From Limnomonas spitsbergensis (Eukaryota; Chlorophyta; Chlorophyceae; Chlamydomonadales), in NCBI GenBank assembly GCA_037349105.1, contig JAYJMM010000021.1, forward strand, positions 1,860,001 through 1,924,000: a stretch of 64,000 nucleotides of DNA, written 5' to 3'. A model generated the notes under the pieces. It searched no databases. It had not been told where the DNA came from and saw only the letters and a list, made by a program, of their open reading frames with translations. How positions within the stretch are numbered: position 1 is the stretch's first letter; each line of letters begins with the position of its first letter. Made by a program: the position numbers and the translations under genes. Of the stretch, positions 48,691-62,000 are shown piece by piece.

Positions 48691-50145
48691 TTGAGCCCCT
48701 CACATAGTTTCATACCCAGCACCTCTCCCTTCATACCCAGCACCTCTCCCTTCACACCTAGCACCTCTACATTCATACCCAGCACCTCTCCCCTTCATAC
48801 TCAGCACCTCTCCCCTTCATACTCAGCACCTCTCCCTTCATACTCAGAACCTCTCCCCTTCATACTCAGCACCTCTCCCCTTCATACTCAGCACCTCTCC
48901 CCTTCATACTCAGCACCTCTCCCTTCATAATCAACACCTCTCACTTCATACCCAACACCTCTCCCCTTCATACTCAGAACCTCTCCCAGTCTCCCTTCAC
49001 ACCTAACACCTCTCCCTTCATACCCAGCACCTCTCCCTTCACACGTAGCACCTCTCCCTTCATACCCAGCACCTCTCCCCTCCATACTCATCACCTCTCC
49101 CTTCATACCCAGCACCTCTCCCTTCACACCTAGCACCTCTCCCTTCATACCCAGCACATCTCCCCTCCATACTCATCACCTCTCCCTTCATACCCAGCAC
49201 CTCTCCCTTCATACTCAGCACCTCTCCCTTCATACTCAGCACCTCTCCCTTCATACGCAGCACCTCTCCCTTCACACCCAGCACCTCTCCCTTCACACCT
49301 AGCACCTCAGTCTCCCTTCATACTCAACACCTCTCCCTTCACACCTAGCACCTGTCCTTTCATACCCGGCACATCTCCCTTCACACCCAGCACCTCTCCC
49401 TTCACACTCAGCACCTATCCCCTTCATACCAAGCACCTCTCCCGTATACTCAGCACCTCTCCCTTCACACCTAGCACCTCTCCCTTCATACTCAGCACCT
49501 CTCCCTTCACACCTAGCACCTGTCCCTTCATACCCGGCACATCTCCCTTCATACTCAGCACCTCTCCCTTCACACCCAGCACCTCTCCCTTCATACTCAG
49601 CACCTCTCCCTTCACACCCAGCACCTCTCAGTTCACACCTAGCACAGCTCCCTTCATACCCAGCACCACCAGTTCACACCTAGCACCTCTCCCTTCATAC
49701 CCAGCACCTCTCACCTTCATACCCAGCACCTCTCCCCTTCATACCCAGCACCTCTCACCTTCATACCCAGCACCTCTCAGTTCACACCTAGCACCTCTCC
49801 CTTCACACCTAGCACCTCTCCCTTCATACCCAGCACCTCTCCCTTCATACCCAGCACCTCTCACCTTCATACCCACCTTCATACCCAGCACCTCTCACCT
49901 TCATACTCAGCACCTCTCACCTCATACCCAGCACCTCTCCCCTTCATACTCAGCACCCCTCACCTTCACACCCAGCACCTCTCCCTTCATACCCAGCACC
50001 TCTCACCTTTTACCCAGCACCTCTCCCCTTCATACTCAGCACCACTTACCTTCATACCCAGCACCTCTCCTCTTCATACTCAGCACCTCTCCCTTCATAC
50101 CTAGCACCTCTCACCTTCATACGCAGCACCTCTCCCTCATTGATT
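48691..50145. repeat. Minisatellite, ~20-bp unit, ~70 copies
   Basis: The unit alternates around CACCTCTCCCTTCATACCCAG with variants CTTCACACCTAG, CCTTCATACTCAG and CTCACCTTCATACCCAG. Higher-order order of variants is visible (paired CACACCTAG then CATACTCAG units around 49440-49620). ORFs on both strands are simple repeats of the unit (KGEVLGM type) and are not genes. Confidence 0.95.
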
Positions 50146-52019
50146 GACACCACCCCGTTAAGCCCACTTATGAAACATCTTGCTGTTGCTGTGGAGTTCA
50201 GTCGACCTCCTCGAACCTGTCCTGGCACTCAATCACGAGCAGCACAGCATGGCCACCGCCCTGGGTAGAATAGGAAAGCTATTCTACAAATTATATCAAG
50301 AAATGCAAAATATTATGCCTGCGTTTTGGGACATGGCACGTTCTAGACCAAGCAGCGCAGCACCCACGCATCACAAGCCAGCTCATGCCCGCCTTTGCCC
50401 GCTTAACCAGTCAAAGTGCTCGCACACATGAAGGACACCAAAACAATAGCTCAAACAAACAAGGATAGCCCAAACGCGTTGTAAACCCATCGAGCGGTCA
50501 GTTGGGTGTACATCACTGCTAGCGTTGTTTTCTGTGCACGCCAGACCACCTTTGGGAGACTACTTGGAGGCTACCAATGGGCACTGGGATCAAACCTTAA
50601 CCAGCCTGAATTGAAGCTGAAGTGCCAAAAACAATACTGATCATCGCCCAGATAGCTTCATCAGCTTTGTAACCCGAATTACATGCCTCCCGACCTCTCC
50701 TCCCAGTTGCGCATGAGGCCTACCAGCGGTACAAAGCACAGCATCCACTCCTAGACTCCAACACCGCCGTGCTCCTCACAAGGATGAAACTTGGACAGCA
50801 TCTTGGCGTTAAATAAGAGGAAGCGTCAATGGGCCGTCGTGATGAAGTTTGTCGAGTCACATGTTGGGCAGCTTCATGCCTAGATGAAGGAGTTCAGGGA
50901 GAGTGGGGCAGGGAACAGGGATGCATAATCAGAGGCCATCAACAGCAGGACAGCCGTCTGCGAAACAGCAGGTCCTAGATCAAGCGGCAGCAGACCCGAT
51001 AGCAGGGCAGCCGGGCAGGGGAGCAAGGGCATATTGGGGCAGGCCGGGTCTCTGACGCAGCTCTCTGGCAGCTGAGGAAATGAGCGGGATAGCGAGCCAG
51101 GGGGGTCTGACGTGGTTGACTGAGTATTGAATGCCATTCTCTGTACATCAAATTGTCCCTCTGGCTCAGCCCCAAGTGACGTTTGTGCCGCTGGTGCTGC
51201 TGTTGGTCCTGGCGGTGCTTCTGCCTTTTGTGTAGGGCTAAGTGATAACAAATGTGAGGGTGTGGCTCGCGTGTGCAGAGATCATGCACATGTGTTACCA
51301 GTGTCCAGGACCTGGGTCTCGGAAGATCCGGGAAACTGACTGCATTTTGTTTGTTATGTCATGCATGCTTGCATGAGAGCAACCGGTATCTAGCACTAGC
51401 AGTAGGAACTGAACATGGATAGGATGACAGGGAACGTATAGAACAGATGTCTTAGTTGAGCCCCAATTACCATTAGGCCACTGTTATGAGCTCGCCTGCT
51501 GCTTCCGCCTCTGCAGTTGCCTGTTGTTGTTCTGCTTTGTCACCGGCATCTGCTGCTTTGGCCTCTGTTCTGCCTTGTCATCGGCATGTGGCTGCTGCTT
51601 TTGCTATTGCATGCATGCCTGCTGTTGTTCAGCTTTGTCACTGGATGTCATTGCCTCTGTCAGCTTGACAACTACCGGTACTACGAGTACCGTAGTATGT
51701 CCGTATCACACTTTCCAAAGCATGGCAAAATGAGTCCCCGATCACGGTGCCCGATCATGCACTGTCGGTCCCTGCAGTTGGTGTAGCTGAAACGCACCAC
51801 CTTGATTCTCTACCCTTCTCGGTTCATGAAGGGGCTAGAAATGTATGAAGGCACAGCGGCCCCGTTTATTTCTCAATGTTGGGGTGTTCAATTTCGGTTC
51901 AACTGGTGCGCATTAGAGCGGCATTGGAGTGTGCAGTGCGAACACGTGTACGAAGTTGCTATTTCCCGATCCCGGTAATCCAAGTCTCCTGTTCGAATAC
52001 CAAGTCTTGCTTATTCAAA
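50146..52019. other. Mostly gene-free stretch before the pyrophosphatase gene
   Basis: VDLLEPVLALNHEQHSMATALG (50195-50268) between an AG and a GTAGAAT could be an exon, but nothing joins it. A degenerate inverted R1 piece lies at 50540-50640. At 51500-51665 a ~55-bp segment around TGTTGTTCTGCTTTGTCACC is repeated about three times. Confidence 0.35.
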
Positions 52020-55000
52020 ATGACAGCTGCTCTACGTCTATTCATGCGCAGCGTTTCAGTTGCGAGGGTGAGTTCAAGTCGTCTCCCTCTGTCTTCAACT
52101 GACGAACCTGGGCGTAAGCTTCAGATCTGGCCGTGCAGGGTGCACTTGGCCAATCAGTACTGAGCCAGCAGCAGTTCGTTTCGCCACGTCTGAACCAGCA
52201 TTGCCACCAATTGAAATCACTCAGCACCACTAGTGAGATCGCTGCTTTCACCACCAAAGAGAGGGGTTCTGCCGACTCCACCGAATTTCGCATTTTCTTT
52301 CACAAAGCTGGTGAGTTTCCAAGGTTATGAAGTCTCGATGGCATGCTCTCACGATAGGTTTGTCTGGCTGTAGAGAAGCTTGTGTCTCCATGGCATGAGA
52401 TCCCTCTCCACACTGGTGATGGCTGTCTGCACTACGTCTGTGAGATCCCGAAGGAGACCTCTGCGAAGATGGAAGCTGCCACAGTGAGTTTCAAATAGGT
52501 GTGCAAATGGATCCTTCCCTGGGTCCTACCGGTCTGCTGCAGCTCCTCAAATGTCTGTCGCGAACAACATGACGTGTTCAGGTTTGAACCTCACAGGCCT
52601 TCATGGTCTTGATCTGGGTTTGCTTTTAACCTGAGATTCTCTGCCTTTGACAACCAGGACGAGGTTGGCAACCCCATCAAACAAGATATCAAGAAAGGGA
52701 AATTACGATTTTATCCGTACAACATCAACTGGAACTATGGATTTCTGCCCCAGGTGTGCTACTGTGCTGCGTGAAGAACTAAATAGAATGTAGTTTTGTC
52801 AGGCGCGCCGTACCGCAATGCACGGTACCTTATATCTTCACCTGTTGACCACTGACAAGCCTGGAATATTGATGTAGGTCAAGTTCTACGCAATTTATAA
52901 TTATTTTTTGACCTGCCAGTACATACCGTATACCTTGCCGTGTCTACCTGGCCATCAACCCTGTCCTTCCTATTGCAGACTTGGGAGGATCCCGCCCATA
53001 CACATCCTGAGCTCAAGTGCGCGGTGAGATCCTGAGACGACAGGGAGGGAGCAGGGAAACAGCGCCAGTGTTTTTGCCATAAATGGCCTGAGGCTATAAA
53101 TGAGGCCATAAGTAATTAATAATTAAGAGCGAGATTAAGAGACAAGAAAAGGCTGACTGAAAATGGCCAGTTTTTTTGTTGCTGCCGCGGAGTGGCTGCA
53201 GCTCAGTTCCGAAGTTGGTCCGAACTCGGTTATAATGATTACAGGTCTTGCTTCCATTGACACACGAATTTATTTTCAGTTTCAATCTGTAGTATAAGGC
53301 CAGTTTGAAGCCTCAAACGGCTTGAGGTTTCTTGGTTCATTGCGACTTTTAACATTGACTGATTCGCCTTACACAGTGAAATTGGAGCAGCTTAAAGACA
53401 AGAATCTCACGTAAATCTTATGCACTGTTTCTGAGTATTGGGGACTTCGCCCCTAACCCCCCTGCACACTTCCACACTTTTTCACACCTTGAATGTTTTT
53501 CATTATCCAATGTAATGCTGAAAAGCACCTCATATTTGTGATGATGGTTTATATAACGGTCATGCCCAAGAGGGTGCAGCCCTGTGCACTAAGTATGCTC
53601 CTTTTACCTTACCTATCTTGGCCCGTGCATCATCAACCCTGAAGCACTGTCCATCGTCCAGACAAAATCTCACATGGCAAGCTTGGTCACTATGCTCACT
53701 AGCTGCATGCAGACTTATATACTTATATGCTTAATTCTTGCCTTAGTTGCGTCTCTCCTACTACCGCTGCCAATCGCCGCTAGTTTACATCACGTTGTTT
53801 GTTTCCGGTACCTTGTCGTTTCATTCCTGTTTATGTTCACAAGTAAAATCAACCGGATACTGGTTGCCTGTGCATCAGGGTGATAATGACCCTGTGGATG
53901 TGGTGGAGATCGGTTCCAAGGCCGGCCAGCGTGCAGGAGTCTACAAGATTAAGGCGCTAGGTGTGCTGGCTATGATTGACGACGGCGAGCTGGACTGGAA
54001 GGTTATTGCCATCTCTTCAGACGACCCGAAGGCCTCTCTCGTTTCTGATGTAGCTGACGTGGAGAAGTGAGTACGGTAGATATAGAGCCTTCTGTCTGCT
54101 GTGTGATATGTGCTCTGTGTGTTATGTTCTGTCTGCTGTGTGTGATGTGCTTTTTGCTATCTTTTGTCTGCTGTGTGCCTTGATTGGTGGCTATGGGCTG
54201 TCATCAAGATGTTTTATTTTCTTCCTCTTGGTGCGCTTATGCCCAGAATGTGCGCTAGCCCTCAATTTCATCATGCATTTGATCTTTTTCTTCACAGCCC
54301 CTCCCGCCTTCTGTTGGCATGCAGGCATTTTCCAGGCGAAATTACGAAAGTGAGGGAGTGGTTCCGTGACTACAAGATCCCCGATGGGAAGGTGAGGGAT
54401 CCCTTTCCAAAACACCAAGTTAGCTTGCGAGATGTTTATCCCCACCCCTGCCCCAATCTTGCCCCCATGGACCTGACCTCCTCTTTTGCCCGCCATGCCA
54501 TGGTAGCACGATACGGCAGAGTTTAGCTGAATTGTGCTGCTGAGGTAGCACAATATGGCATGATCCGGCGCAGTAAGACACACGTGAAGCCGGATTGTGC
54601 TTCCATGCTCCAAGGGATTTGTGAGCCTCGATCTGATCAGCGTTGGTATTTAAAAATACAACCTTGCTCATGATTTTTTTTAATGCGTACTTCTTAATTC
54701 ACACTGTTGCCATGCTATGTTAGCACGGCGCTCCGTGGACTCATGTAGCTGTCTCCTCCAATTATTTAAGATTTCCCTTGGCTGCCCTCCTGCTGCTCAG
54801 CCCGCCAACAAGTTCGGATACGACAACGTGTGCCGTGATAAGGCCTTCACCATGGCTGTGAGTGCATGCATCATCGCTTCTCCTATTTCCAGAATCTTTG
54901 TCCCCGAGTTCATGTTCTGGAGACCATCGCCCTCCTCGTGGGCTCATAGGCTCATGGCCATGCCGTCCGTGCCCTCTGAGCCATCCATCCGGTGCCTTCT

Positions 55001-55155
55001 GCCCTTCTGCTTCGGTAGTACACTTCTTTAGTCCCTGCTGATGTTGAAATAAAATAGCTTCTTTTGCTGTGCAGGTGATCCAGGAGACGCATGAAGCGTA
55101 CGTGCGTCTCAAGTCCGGTGCGAGGGTAAATAGCGAGGAGCTCTCCCTCATTTGA
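52020..55155 (+). CDS. PPA: Family I inorganic pyrophosphatase, organelle-targeted
   Basis: Hydrolyses pyrophosphate to two phosphates, driving biosynthesis; Mg-dependent. Nine exons: 52020-52067, 52139-52310, 52374-52483, 52658-52753, 52979-53023, 53879-54066, 54325-54391, 54801-54857, 55075-55155 (TGA); all phases fit, 287 residues. The N-terminus is basic and lacks acids (MTAALRLFMRSVSVAR), followed by a Gln/Ser-rich linker before KAGEKLVSPWHEIPLH, so a chloroplast or mitochondrial transit peptide is likely. Core motifs: VCEIPKETSAKMEAAT, KLRFYPYNINWNYGFLPQ, TWEDP, GDNDPVDVVEIG (metal-binding Asp cluster) and AMIDDGELDWKVIAI. It resembles the plant chloroplast PPA6 type. The usual residue between Ala and GDNDP (AFGDNDP in many relatives) is absent at the exon 5/6 join. 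No defects seen. Confidence 0.93.
53024..53878 (+). other. Long intron 5 of the pyrophosphatase gene
   Basis: 855-bp intron, the longest in this gene. It contains a GGGGACTTCGCCCCTAACCC segment near 53442, similar to 36573, followed by CCTGCACACTTCCACAC; this may be a dispersed-repeat tail. Confidence 0.5.
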
Positions 55156-55603
55156 ATACTTGCATTAATGTCTGGATGTTAAGATGACTGACCAACACGT
55201 TTTGTACTCAGGCTGGCCATCTGTACCTTAAAATCAATGCACTCTGACGCATAGATTTGGAGTCACGCGCATGTCGTAGCTTTTTTTATTTCCCCCTGCA
55301 TATGTCAGCAGTCAGGCAGGCATGTACAATGATGGATTCAGGTTCAGTGGTGTCAGTAAATGCCATTTTAATTTCAACGTTATGGTCACTGCCGGCCCAC
55401 CGAGTCATACCGGTGCAGCTCGAACCTGTCTTTGGTCAAGGGTTTCGTCTTATCACAAACTGAGGCCAGATCAGGGTCCAATGGGGAACGTAGCATTTCT
55501 GCGTCTGTACCCTCCTTCGTTTTGGTTGTACTTATTGCTCTTCTTGCTCAGTGCATAGCTCACCTAAGCCAAGCAGTTTTTTCGACATCGGTATTTTCCT
55601 TGA
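55156..55603. other. 3' flank of the pyrophosphatase gene
   Basis: No exon or repeat recognised; short ORFs only. Confidence 0.35.
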
Positions 55604-55877
55604 GGAGGAAATGGTAAAGTGGTACTACACTGGTGGCATCCATACCCAAGGGGTTGAGGGATCATACCCGCCAAACAATCCACCATCGTCTTCATCTTTC
55701 CTTTACTAGATGAACGGTTTTCATGTTCCTGCCCCCCTCACATAGGAGGGGGGCATGGCAGCACCATGGTCCTGGCTGTGCATGGTAGCTGGAATTGACG
55801 TTGCTCATTCCCTACCAGCCCCACGCGGCCGAGCGTCAGCATGGCCCTGTGGGTATCGCATGCACTGTTCTTAACCT
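55604..55877 (+). repeat. tRNA-derived SINE candidate (S1), full-length copy
   Basis: Head: AAATGGTAAAGTGGTACTAC resembles a pol III box A (TGGYNNAGTGG), and GGGATCATACC further on is in the box B position. Body: CATGTTCCTGCCCCCCTCAC, ATGGCAGCACCATGG, GTAGCTGGAATTGACG, ATTCCCTACCAGCCCCACG. It ends near TGCACTGTTCTTAACC. Confidence 0.65.
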
Positions 55878-56635
55878 TGATATTTACAGTAGTTCTTTAC
55901 AATCATTCACCTGGTGATTATGAAGCTCGCAGTCTCGATTCAGCTTCACACAAAGATTGCATACCTGTAACTGTCAATAATGAATGATAAGGCGACAATT
56001 ATTTGGCTTGGATGTTCAGTGTTTGACTAATGGGTATGTGAGTTTGTTCTGTGCTACCGTATACCTTGCCTGCCAGGAATGACTCTACTTGCATGAACAC
56101 ACGACTAGGCTGATTTAAACTTCCAGCCGGTATACGGTGCCAGGCCCTCACACATGATTTTTTTGTGTGTCGAGTGAGGCACATGTTTCTGAGTGAGGCA
56201 ACACAAATGTGCATGCGATTCTTGATGGCAGGCAATACGTCGAAAGGTCTTCTTCTTCCTAAGTTCGCAGGCAAAAACATAGCCATGCAATTGTGGCCAA
56301 ACTGTCACGAGCATGTGGGCCTACGAGCATGAAGTATACGTGGTCGGAGCCCTTTGAGGCATTGGGGCCTGATGAACAGCAATTGGCTTCCAACCTACCA
56401 GAGGATAGTAGGGCAGGCTAGCAATTCACTGCCGACCGACAAGAGCATATAAAAACAAGAGGCTAGCAGTCGTACTTATGGCCATGGAAAGGGGTATGAC
56501 AAACTGTAGAATTTGCTGAGGTCAGTCGTTTGCAGATGGGAACTGAGATCTCTTAGGCAGACTGGACCACAATGAAATTCAAGTTGAATGAATCAAGATT
56601 GGGAAACAAGATCTGGGGTAAAACCAGCGGATATT
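55878..56635. other. Gene-free stretch
   Basis: No exon, RNA gene or repeat recognised. Confidence 0.35.
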
Positions 56636-56900
56636 CATTACCGTAGACATCCTTTGCCTTCGCACCATCTTATGCTAATTGGCTTGCTCGAATAAACACG
56701 CGGTTATTAATTAATCACTGCAGGGTCTCGCGGCTTAACTTTATTTACTCTCATCTGGAATTTCCCCTGTGAGTACCGATACCATACATATTCAGTCCCC
56801 ACAATTTCCCACACCGGTACCGGCATTTTGATCATGATTCTCTATGCGTTCCCACCTACCTCTGCAGCTGCTACGCCTACTCTCGCAAGTGAAGTGCCAG
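56636..56900 (+). repeat. R3 dispersed repeat copy
   Basis: Inverted relative to 47930-48210: ACCGTAGACATCCTTTGCC, ACACGCGGTTATTAATTAAT, GGGTCTCGCGGCTTAACTT, GTGAGTACCGATACC, GCAGCTGCTACGCCTACTC. Confidence 0.65.
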
Positions 56901-57063
56901 TTTCCATTAAAGAGGCTTTGCGGATGGACATTGAAATGTTCATGGTCCCTGCTGCGGCATCATAGAAACTACTTTTTGGCCCTGCGGTTTAGAAAACTCG
57001 ATAATAGCCTCACACAAAAACAAAGAAACGTGCAAGGTATATTGCAACATTACCACATTGCAG

Positions 57064-57288
57064 GAGGTTCCAGATTCCAGTTGTTTTCCAGATGTAGTTA
57101 CACTCCTTGTTTATTTTGTGGTCACACCGGTTTTCAGGCACCTGTCTCATGCATCAAATGTGATTCCGGTTGGACTGCAAGAAGTTCACGAAACACTGAA
57201 CAGGACTTCCAACATCAGCGCATCCAGACACAAAACAAAAACATCAGTTTTCGGAAGGGCCAGGGAAAAGCGGGAGGAGAGCAGATGA
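57064..57288 (+). other. Possible terminal exon, unidentified
   Basis: After an ACATTGCAG acceptor, 74 codons run to TGA: EVPDSSCFPDVVTLLVYFVV, TPVFRHLSHASNVIPVGLQE, then a basic tail (KREESR). The overlapping +1 frame (56844-57338) reads CLFCGHTGFQAPVSCIKCDS, which resembles a zinc ribbon by chance or otherwise. No upstream exon was found for either. Confidence 0.2.
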
Positions 57289-57339
57289 GTGCTGAAACAA
57301 TATCGAAATTGAAGGTAGATCTAAAGAATGGGGCCTGAG

Positions 57340-59099
57340 AAAGGCGGCAGGCAACCAAGCAAGACAACCAAACACAGCACATGAGAAGATCCAGCGGGGC
57401 CAAGCCATCAAGGGGAGCTAAATAACGACAACGCCATGGACAGCGCAAATTAAGAGCAACACTCAGAGTGCCAGCGCAAAAGAGCAGAAATTCGAATCAT
57501 TTGCCTGCAGAAAAGTCTGAAATGCTAGACGAAAGGAGGGCACGAGGGCGAGGAAGCCATGCCAGGGGGGCCCATACTCTGAGAAGATATGAGATTTACC
57601 CAAGCCTCGTGTGATTATGACATACTGGTACCCCCCTGCTGGTACCGGTGATCATATCATCACTTCATTGCTTTCTTGTGCTAAACATCATCATCCATAG
57701 CTCAGAAATGGGATAGATGCCCCATGCGGCCATACCACTATCATCGTGTAATAAATATACCGGCAAACAGATATTTTATCATTACCGGTATACAATAAAT
57801 TGTGAATACGGTATGCTGTTGTTTTCTAAAATACTGTGCATTTGTAATTGCTTCTGTGAACAATTACTACGTAAAATGTACCCAGCATACAATTGTACAT
57901 GATCATTATACGGTACACCGGTGTTTATTATTTGATTACTGACATCTACTGACATTTGCTGCCAGCTCGACGACAGGCAGCAGGATGGAAATTAGACTTA
58001 CACCCAGACTGCGAATATAATGATCTTACAATCCACCTCACAGCCTTATTCTCAAGGGCCACGTATTGCAAATCAGCAGAAGAGAGAAAAATTAGGTAAA
58101 AAGGTGAATGCCGGGGCCTAACAAAGCTAGGCAGGTCACACAACTAACCACACAAAGGGGAAGGGAGGGCTTTAAAAAGGGCAGTGACGTCTGGCTAGAG
58201 AAAGATCAGGCAAGCAGGTCCACATACATCAGCCATCGCACATCAGCCAGCACACAAATAGCAAAAGGGAGCTGAGGTGTGTGGCAGAAAAAAAAGACAG
58301 AGCAACATAGAGGAACTCACAAAGAGACCGGATTGAAGGCAGGAGAAATGGGATGGAACAGGAGTGGCAGATGTCTGCGCACCTCCGTCAAACCACCTTG
58401 TGGTAAGTCCCCACAGGCGACGAACCAGGAAAGGAGGGAAATGAAGAACGCTGGATGTTCACGAAAATAAACAAGCGGGTCGAAAATAATAAGGGGCTTG
58501 GCAGCAAAAGCTCATTGACCACGGCATAAAAAGAGAGAGGAAGGGGACGGGTCAATGATTTCAGGAAAGATGGGGGCCGAATTTGGGGGCCTTCGAGTTG
58601 TAAATTGAAAAGCATGGAAGTGCTCTGCGCTGTATGGATGAAAACAAATGCCATTAACATCGTTGCGCTCCTGGTCAAGGTCAAGGGGATGAATGCCCCT
58701 TATGCCCTGGCTGATAAGGGGGGTGACATCAAAAGCTGACCGTCACGCCCTTGCCAGTAAGATGCGATACAAAGGAAATGAATTGCATGCGCGGAAGGCC
58801 TGAGATCGTAACAGACACGCCCTCACGCCTGAGTTCAGGGAGCTACCCGGATATCGCCGCAGCTTCAGGTGTAAACTGTAGAACTGAAGATCAGTGACCC
58901 CTCCTGATGACCATTTATCTCCAACTTTGCACAAAGAGTCCATGCTCTCTCTGAGACTTCCTGCTTCAAAAGGTAAACTATTGAATGCCCTGCCTGTCCT
59001 CTGGGTCTGCCTTCAATGAGGGGCATGCCCCCTGGGTAGGAGCCAAACTTCGAATGAACATGGTGATGAGTTTCTTCCTCTTGCTGTGACGCCTTTGAT
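57340..59099. other. Gene-free stretch
   Basis: No convincing exon on either strand. ACCGGTA-type palindromes are frequent at 57620-57920. Short ORFs near 58279-58684 lack domain or splice support. Confidence 0.35.
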
Positions 59100-62000
59100 C
59101 TACAGCTCTTTGTCAGTCCAGCGGAGCATCAGGTGTGATGCATGGAGCAGGTGTCCGCAGCCCGGGTTGAGCATTGCTCCAACTATTGTCTCCTGGATCC
59201 GCTGCATTATGGACACCTGCAAGATGGACGCGTGTAGCCCCTTGGGCTGTCATTCATCCATTACAATGGTTGACGTGTGGGCCTGGCTGACAGCGACGGT
59301 ATCCTTGGCAGGAGCAGGTTGAGTCTTCTGGCTGCTGGCTGGGTAGGACGACGAGGAGGTAAAGGAGTGAGGACGAGCATGACTGAACTGCTGATGAAGT
59401 GGCATCCAGCCAGTGGGTGACGGCGCCGGACACGCGTATGTCATGGGAAGCTTCGGAGCGGGTGGAGGCAGGGCACACTATGGTGACGGGGCTAGACGCG
59501 TGGATGGCGTTCATGGTCTCGGAGCGAGTTGAGCTGGGGCACACCCTGGGGTGTAGGACGGGCAGGAGTTGAGGGGAGATATGCATATCACGGATTTTGG
59601 ACCCTTTGCTTATGATACCTTGGTATTTTTAGTCATCCTCTCTGTTGCTACTTTTTTACTACCCTTTTAGTCCTTACACTTATTTCTTTGTTCTTGCTGC
59701 CGGCACTGAGGGCCTGGCCCAAGGTATCCAGAAATCGAGTAAGCCATTCCCAAAAAATTGCTGTTCAGTTTATTTTGCCTGGTTCAAGTGGTTTCATTAC
59801 TTTGTTAACCTTTCATGGCACTCCTCTGACAAAATATTATAAACATATAAACTGTGAAATGATCAGGAATCTTATGTACCTGCTCCCGCGACAGTGTCGC
59901 GCCCCCATGTTGCCGCCTCTGGACCATCCCCGGCTCATCATGTCAAAGCTCTTGCGATGCCGCAGCGCGACTACGTTGTCCTCCGAGCTACTTGCTGGTG
60001 CCTCGCTCCCACACTCCATCTTGGTGCACTGAAAGGATGATGAGAAAAATTGGCTTTCACAGCCAACCCTCTTCTGGTCCCTCGTTGCCTCCTGCCCATG
60101 GCGGGAGAGCGGAGACAGATGCTGTGGTACAGCAGCATCGGCAGCAGGTGCCACGGCCAGCTGTAGCCCAGAATTGGCAGCAGCTGCTGCTATGGTGCCA
60201 AGCTTGGGCCCGGGAGAATGACGAGTCATGACACTGGCCCGGCTCCAGGGCTGCATGGCCTGCAACCAGGGCTTCCGAGGAGGCCCACTGACGCTTCTCA
60301 GCTGCTCACAATAGGGCGACGTCATCACAACATGATCCTCTGCGCCATCAAGCTGCGGCCAGCCTTCTTCATCATCCGTACCGCACAGCTCTGAAACCAA
60401 TCTGGTGGCTGGCCCCAGCAGAAGATCAGCTTGCGAGCTCTCCTCCCCCGCCTCGCCCTCCATCATCGTCTCGGTGATGGAGAAGGCGCCAGGAAATTCA
60501 ATCAGGCTGATGTCCTGCCGGTTTGGCAGGCTGCTGCAGCATGGTGGCGTGTTCCTGCGCGGACCTGAATCCAGGGCGCGCCGTCCTGCAGATGCTGCGA
60601 TAGCCAGGCGCCTGAGGTGCGGAGAATCGGTTATGCAGTCTTGAAGCAGGTGTTTCAACTGCATTGCATTGCTTGTAAAGTGCTTGTAAGGCTTATTGAA
60701 TTTATATACCAGCAAGTTAAGAATGGTGCGTACCCGCTGGTCCCTGCTGCATGCTCGGCCGTGCGGGGCTAGTAGGGAAGACTAGGCAACCATGCACAGC
60801 TTGGGCCATGGTGCAGCCATACCATCCTCCTATGTAAGGGGGCAGGAACATGGAACCCGGCGTTCTAGACAGGGGGAGAGAGATGATCGTGTGACTGGTT
60901 CGATCCCTTAACCTCTGGATATGAATGCCACCATCGTTATACCACTGGACCATTTCCCACGCCACATAATATAGCAGCAAGTGATAGGGGATGTTGAGCA
61001 GTGGCTTAAAACTTGATGAATGTTCATCCGTGGAAATATAATGATTACCGTATACCTGTACCGGGTAGAAGACTTGTAAAACTGCAAGTGCTGATGGTTC
61101 CACGGCTTTTTTAAACCCTTAACCCCAAACCCTCACCTCCGGGGACTGGTGGGAGTGCAGTCGGCATGTCCGCCCCCTGCCGCATGCCCAGCTGCCGTAT
61201 GTACCATCGAGCTAGAGCCGGGGAGGATGTCCGGCTGCGACAGGCGTGTGGCATCCAGCAGCAGTGATGAGCCGGAGACTGGTTCAGCAGCTTGCGCAAT
61301 GAGGCTGTCCTGGAATAGCGGTGAAGCCGGTGAGGAGGCGGTGAGTATCTGAGAGCTCCAGGCAGCAGCAGCAGCAGCAGCAGCAGCCCCGCTTCTCATC
61401 ATGTAGCTTGAATCCCAATGTGTATTGCCGCATACATTTGCAGCGCTGCGGTGGTGACTGCGGTGGTAGTGGTTGCGGGCCGATGCTCCAGCCGCAGCTG
61501 CGGGGATGAGGAGCACCTTAGGGTTCCACGTGACATGTGCATGGGCAGGCATGCCAGCAGAAGTTGCGGTGAAAGACAGGCTGCTGTGTCCTGGAGCCTC
61601 CACACCTGCTCCTCCTAGTGCTGCAGATGATGCTGCTCGCCCTGCTCCTGACCCCTCTGCCACCGCCACTTGCAGGTACCCGCCATACAGCAGGCTTCGG
61701 AATACGCAGCTGCTGTATTTGTATTCCCATCGGTTGGAATGGCGGGAAGTGTGGAGATGATTGCAAAGGGCCATGGTGGATGTAGGGTGCCTGCCACAGG
61801 TCCGCTGGCTGGAACCAGCACAGTTCTGTCGACTGTGGCTGGGACAACCGCATCGGTGACTAGGGTAAACGAAGAACTTGGAGAGATCAGCAGCGGCTGC
61901 GCTGGAGGCCACACGGCCTGTGCTTGGTCTGCGCTGAACCTGCTTCTTTTGGCGTTGCTGCATCGGCAGACCCTGGCCCTTCCGCTGCTGCCGCTGCCGC

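Noticed and set aside
48888..49624. KGEVLGM-type repeat proteins on the - strand
   Set aside because: They translate the 20-bp minisatellite; frames change at every unit-length variation.
48691..50145. CRISPR array
   Set aside because: Units are contiguous with no unique spacers and the genome is eukaryotic.
50880..51251. 123-codon - strand ORF rich in Pro/Ala/Leu
   Set aside because: No domain, no splice partners, and composition typical of chance GC-rich frames.
56844..57338. Zinc-ribbon protein suggested by CLFCGH and CIKC
   Set aside because: The frame begins inside repeat R3, no exon joins it, and the overlapping frame is equally plausible.
60890..60962. A true tRNA gene
   Set aside because: Box-like words are present, but the acceptor and anticodon stems do not pair and the sequence continues into the S1 body.
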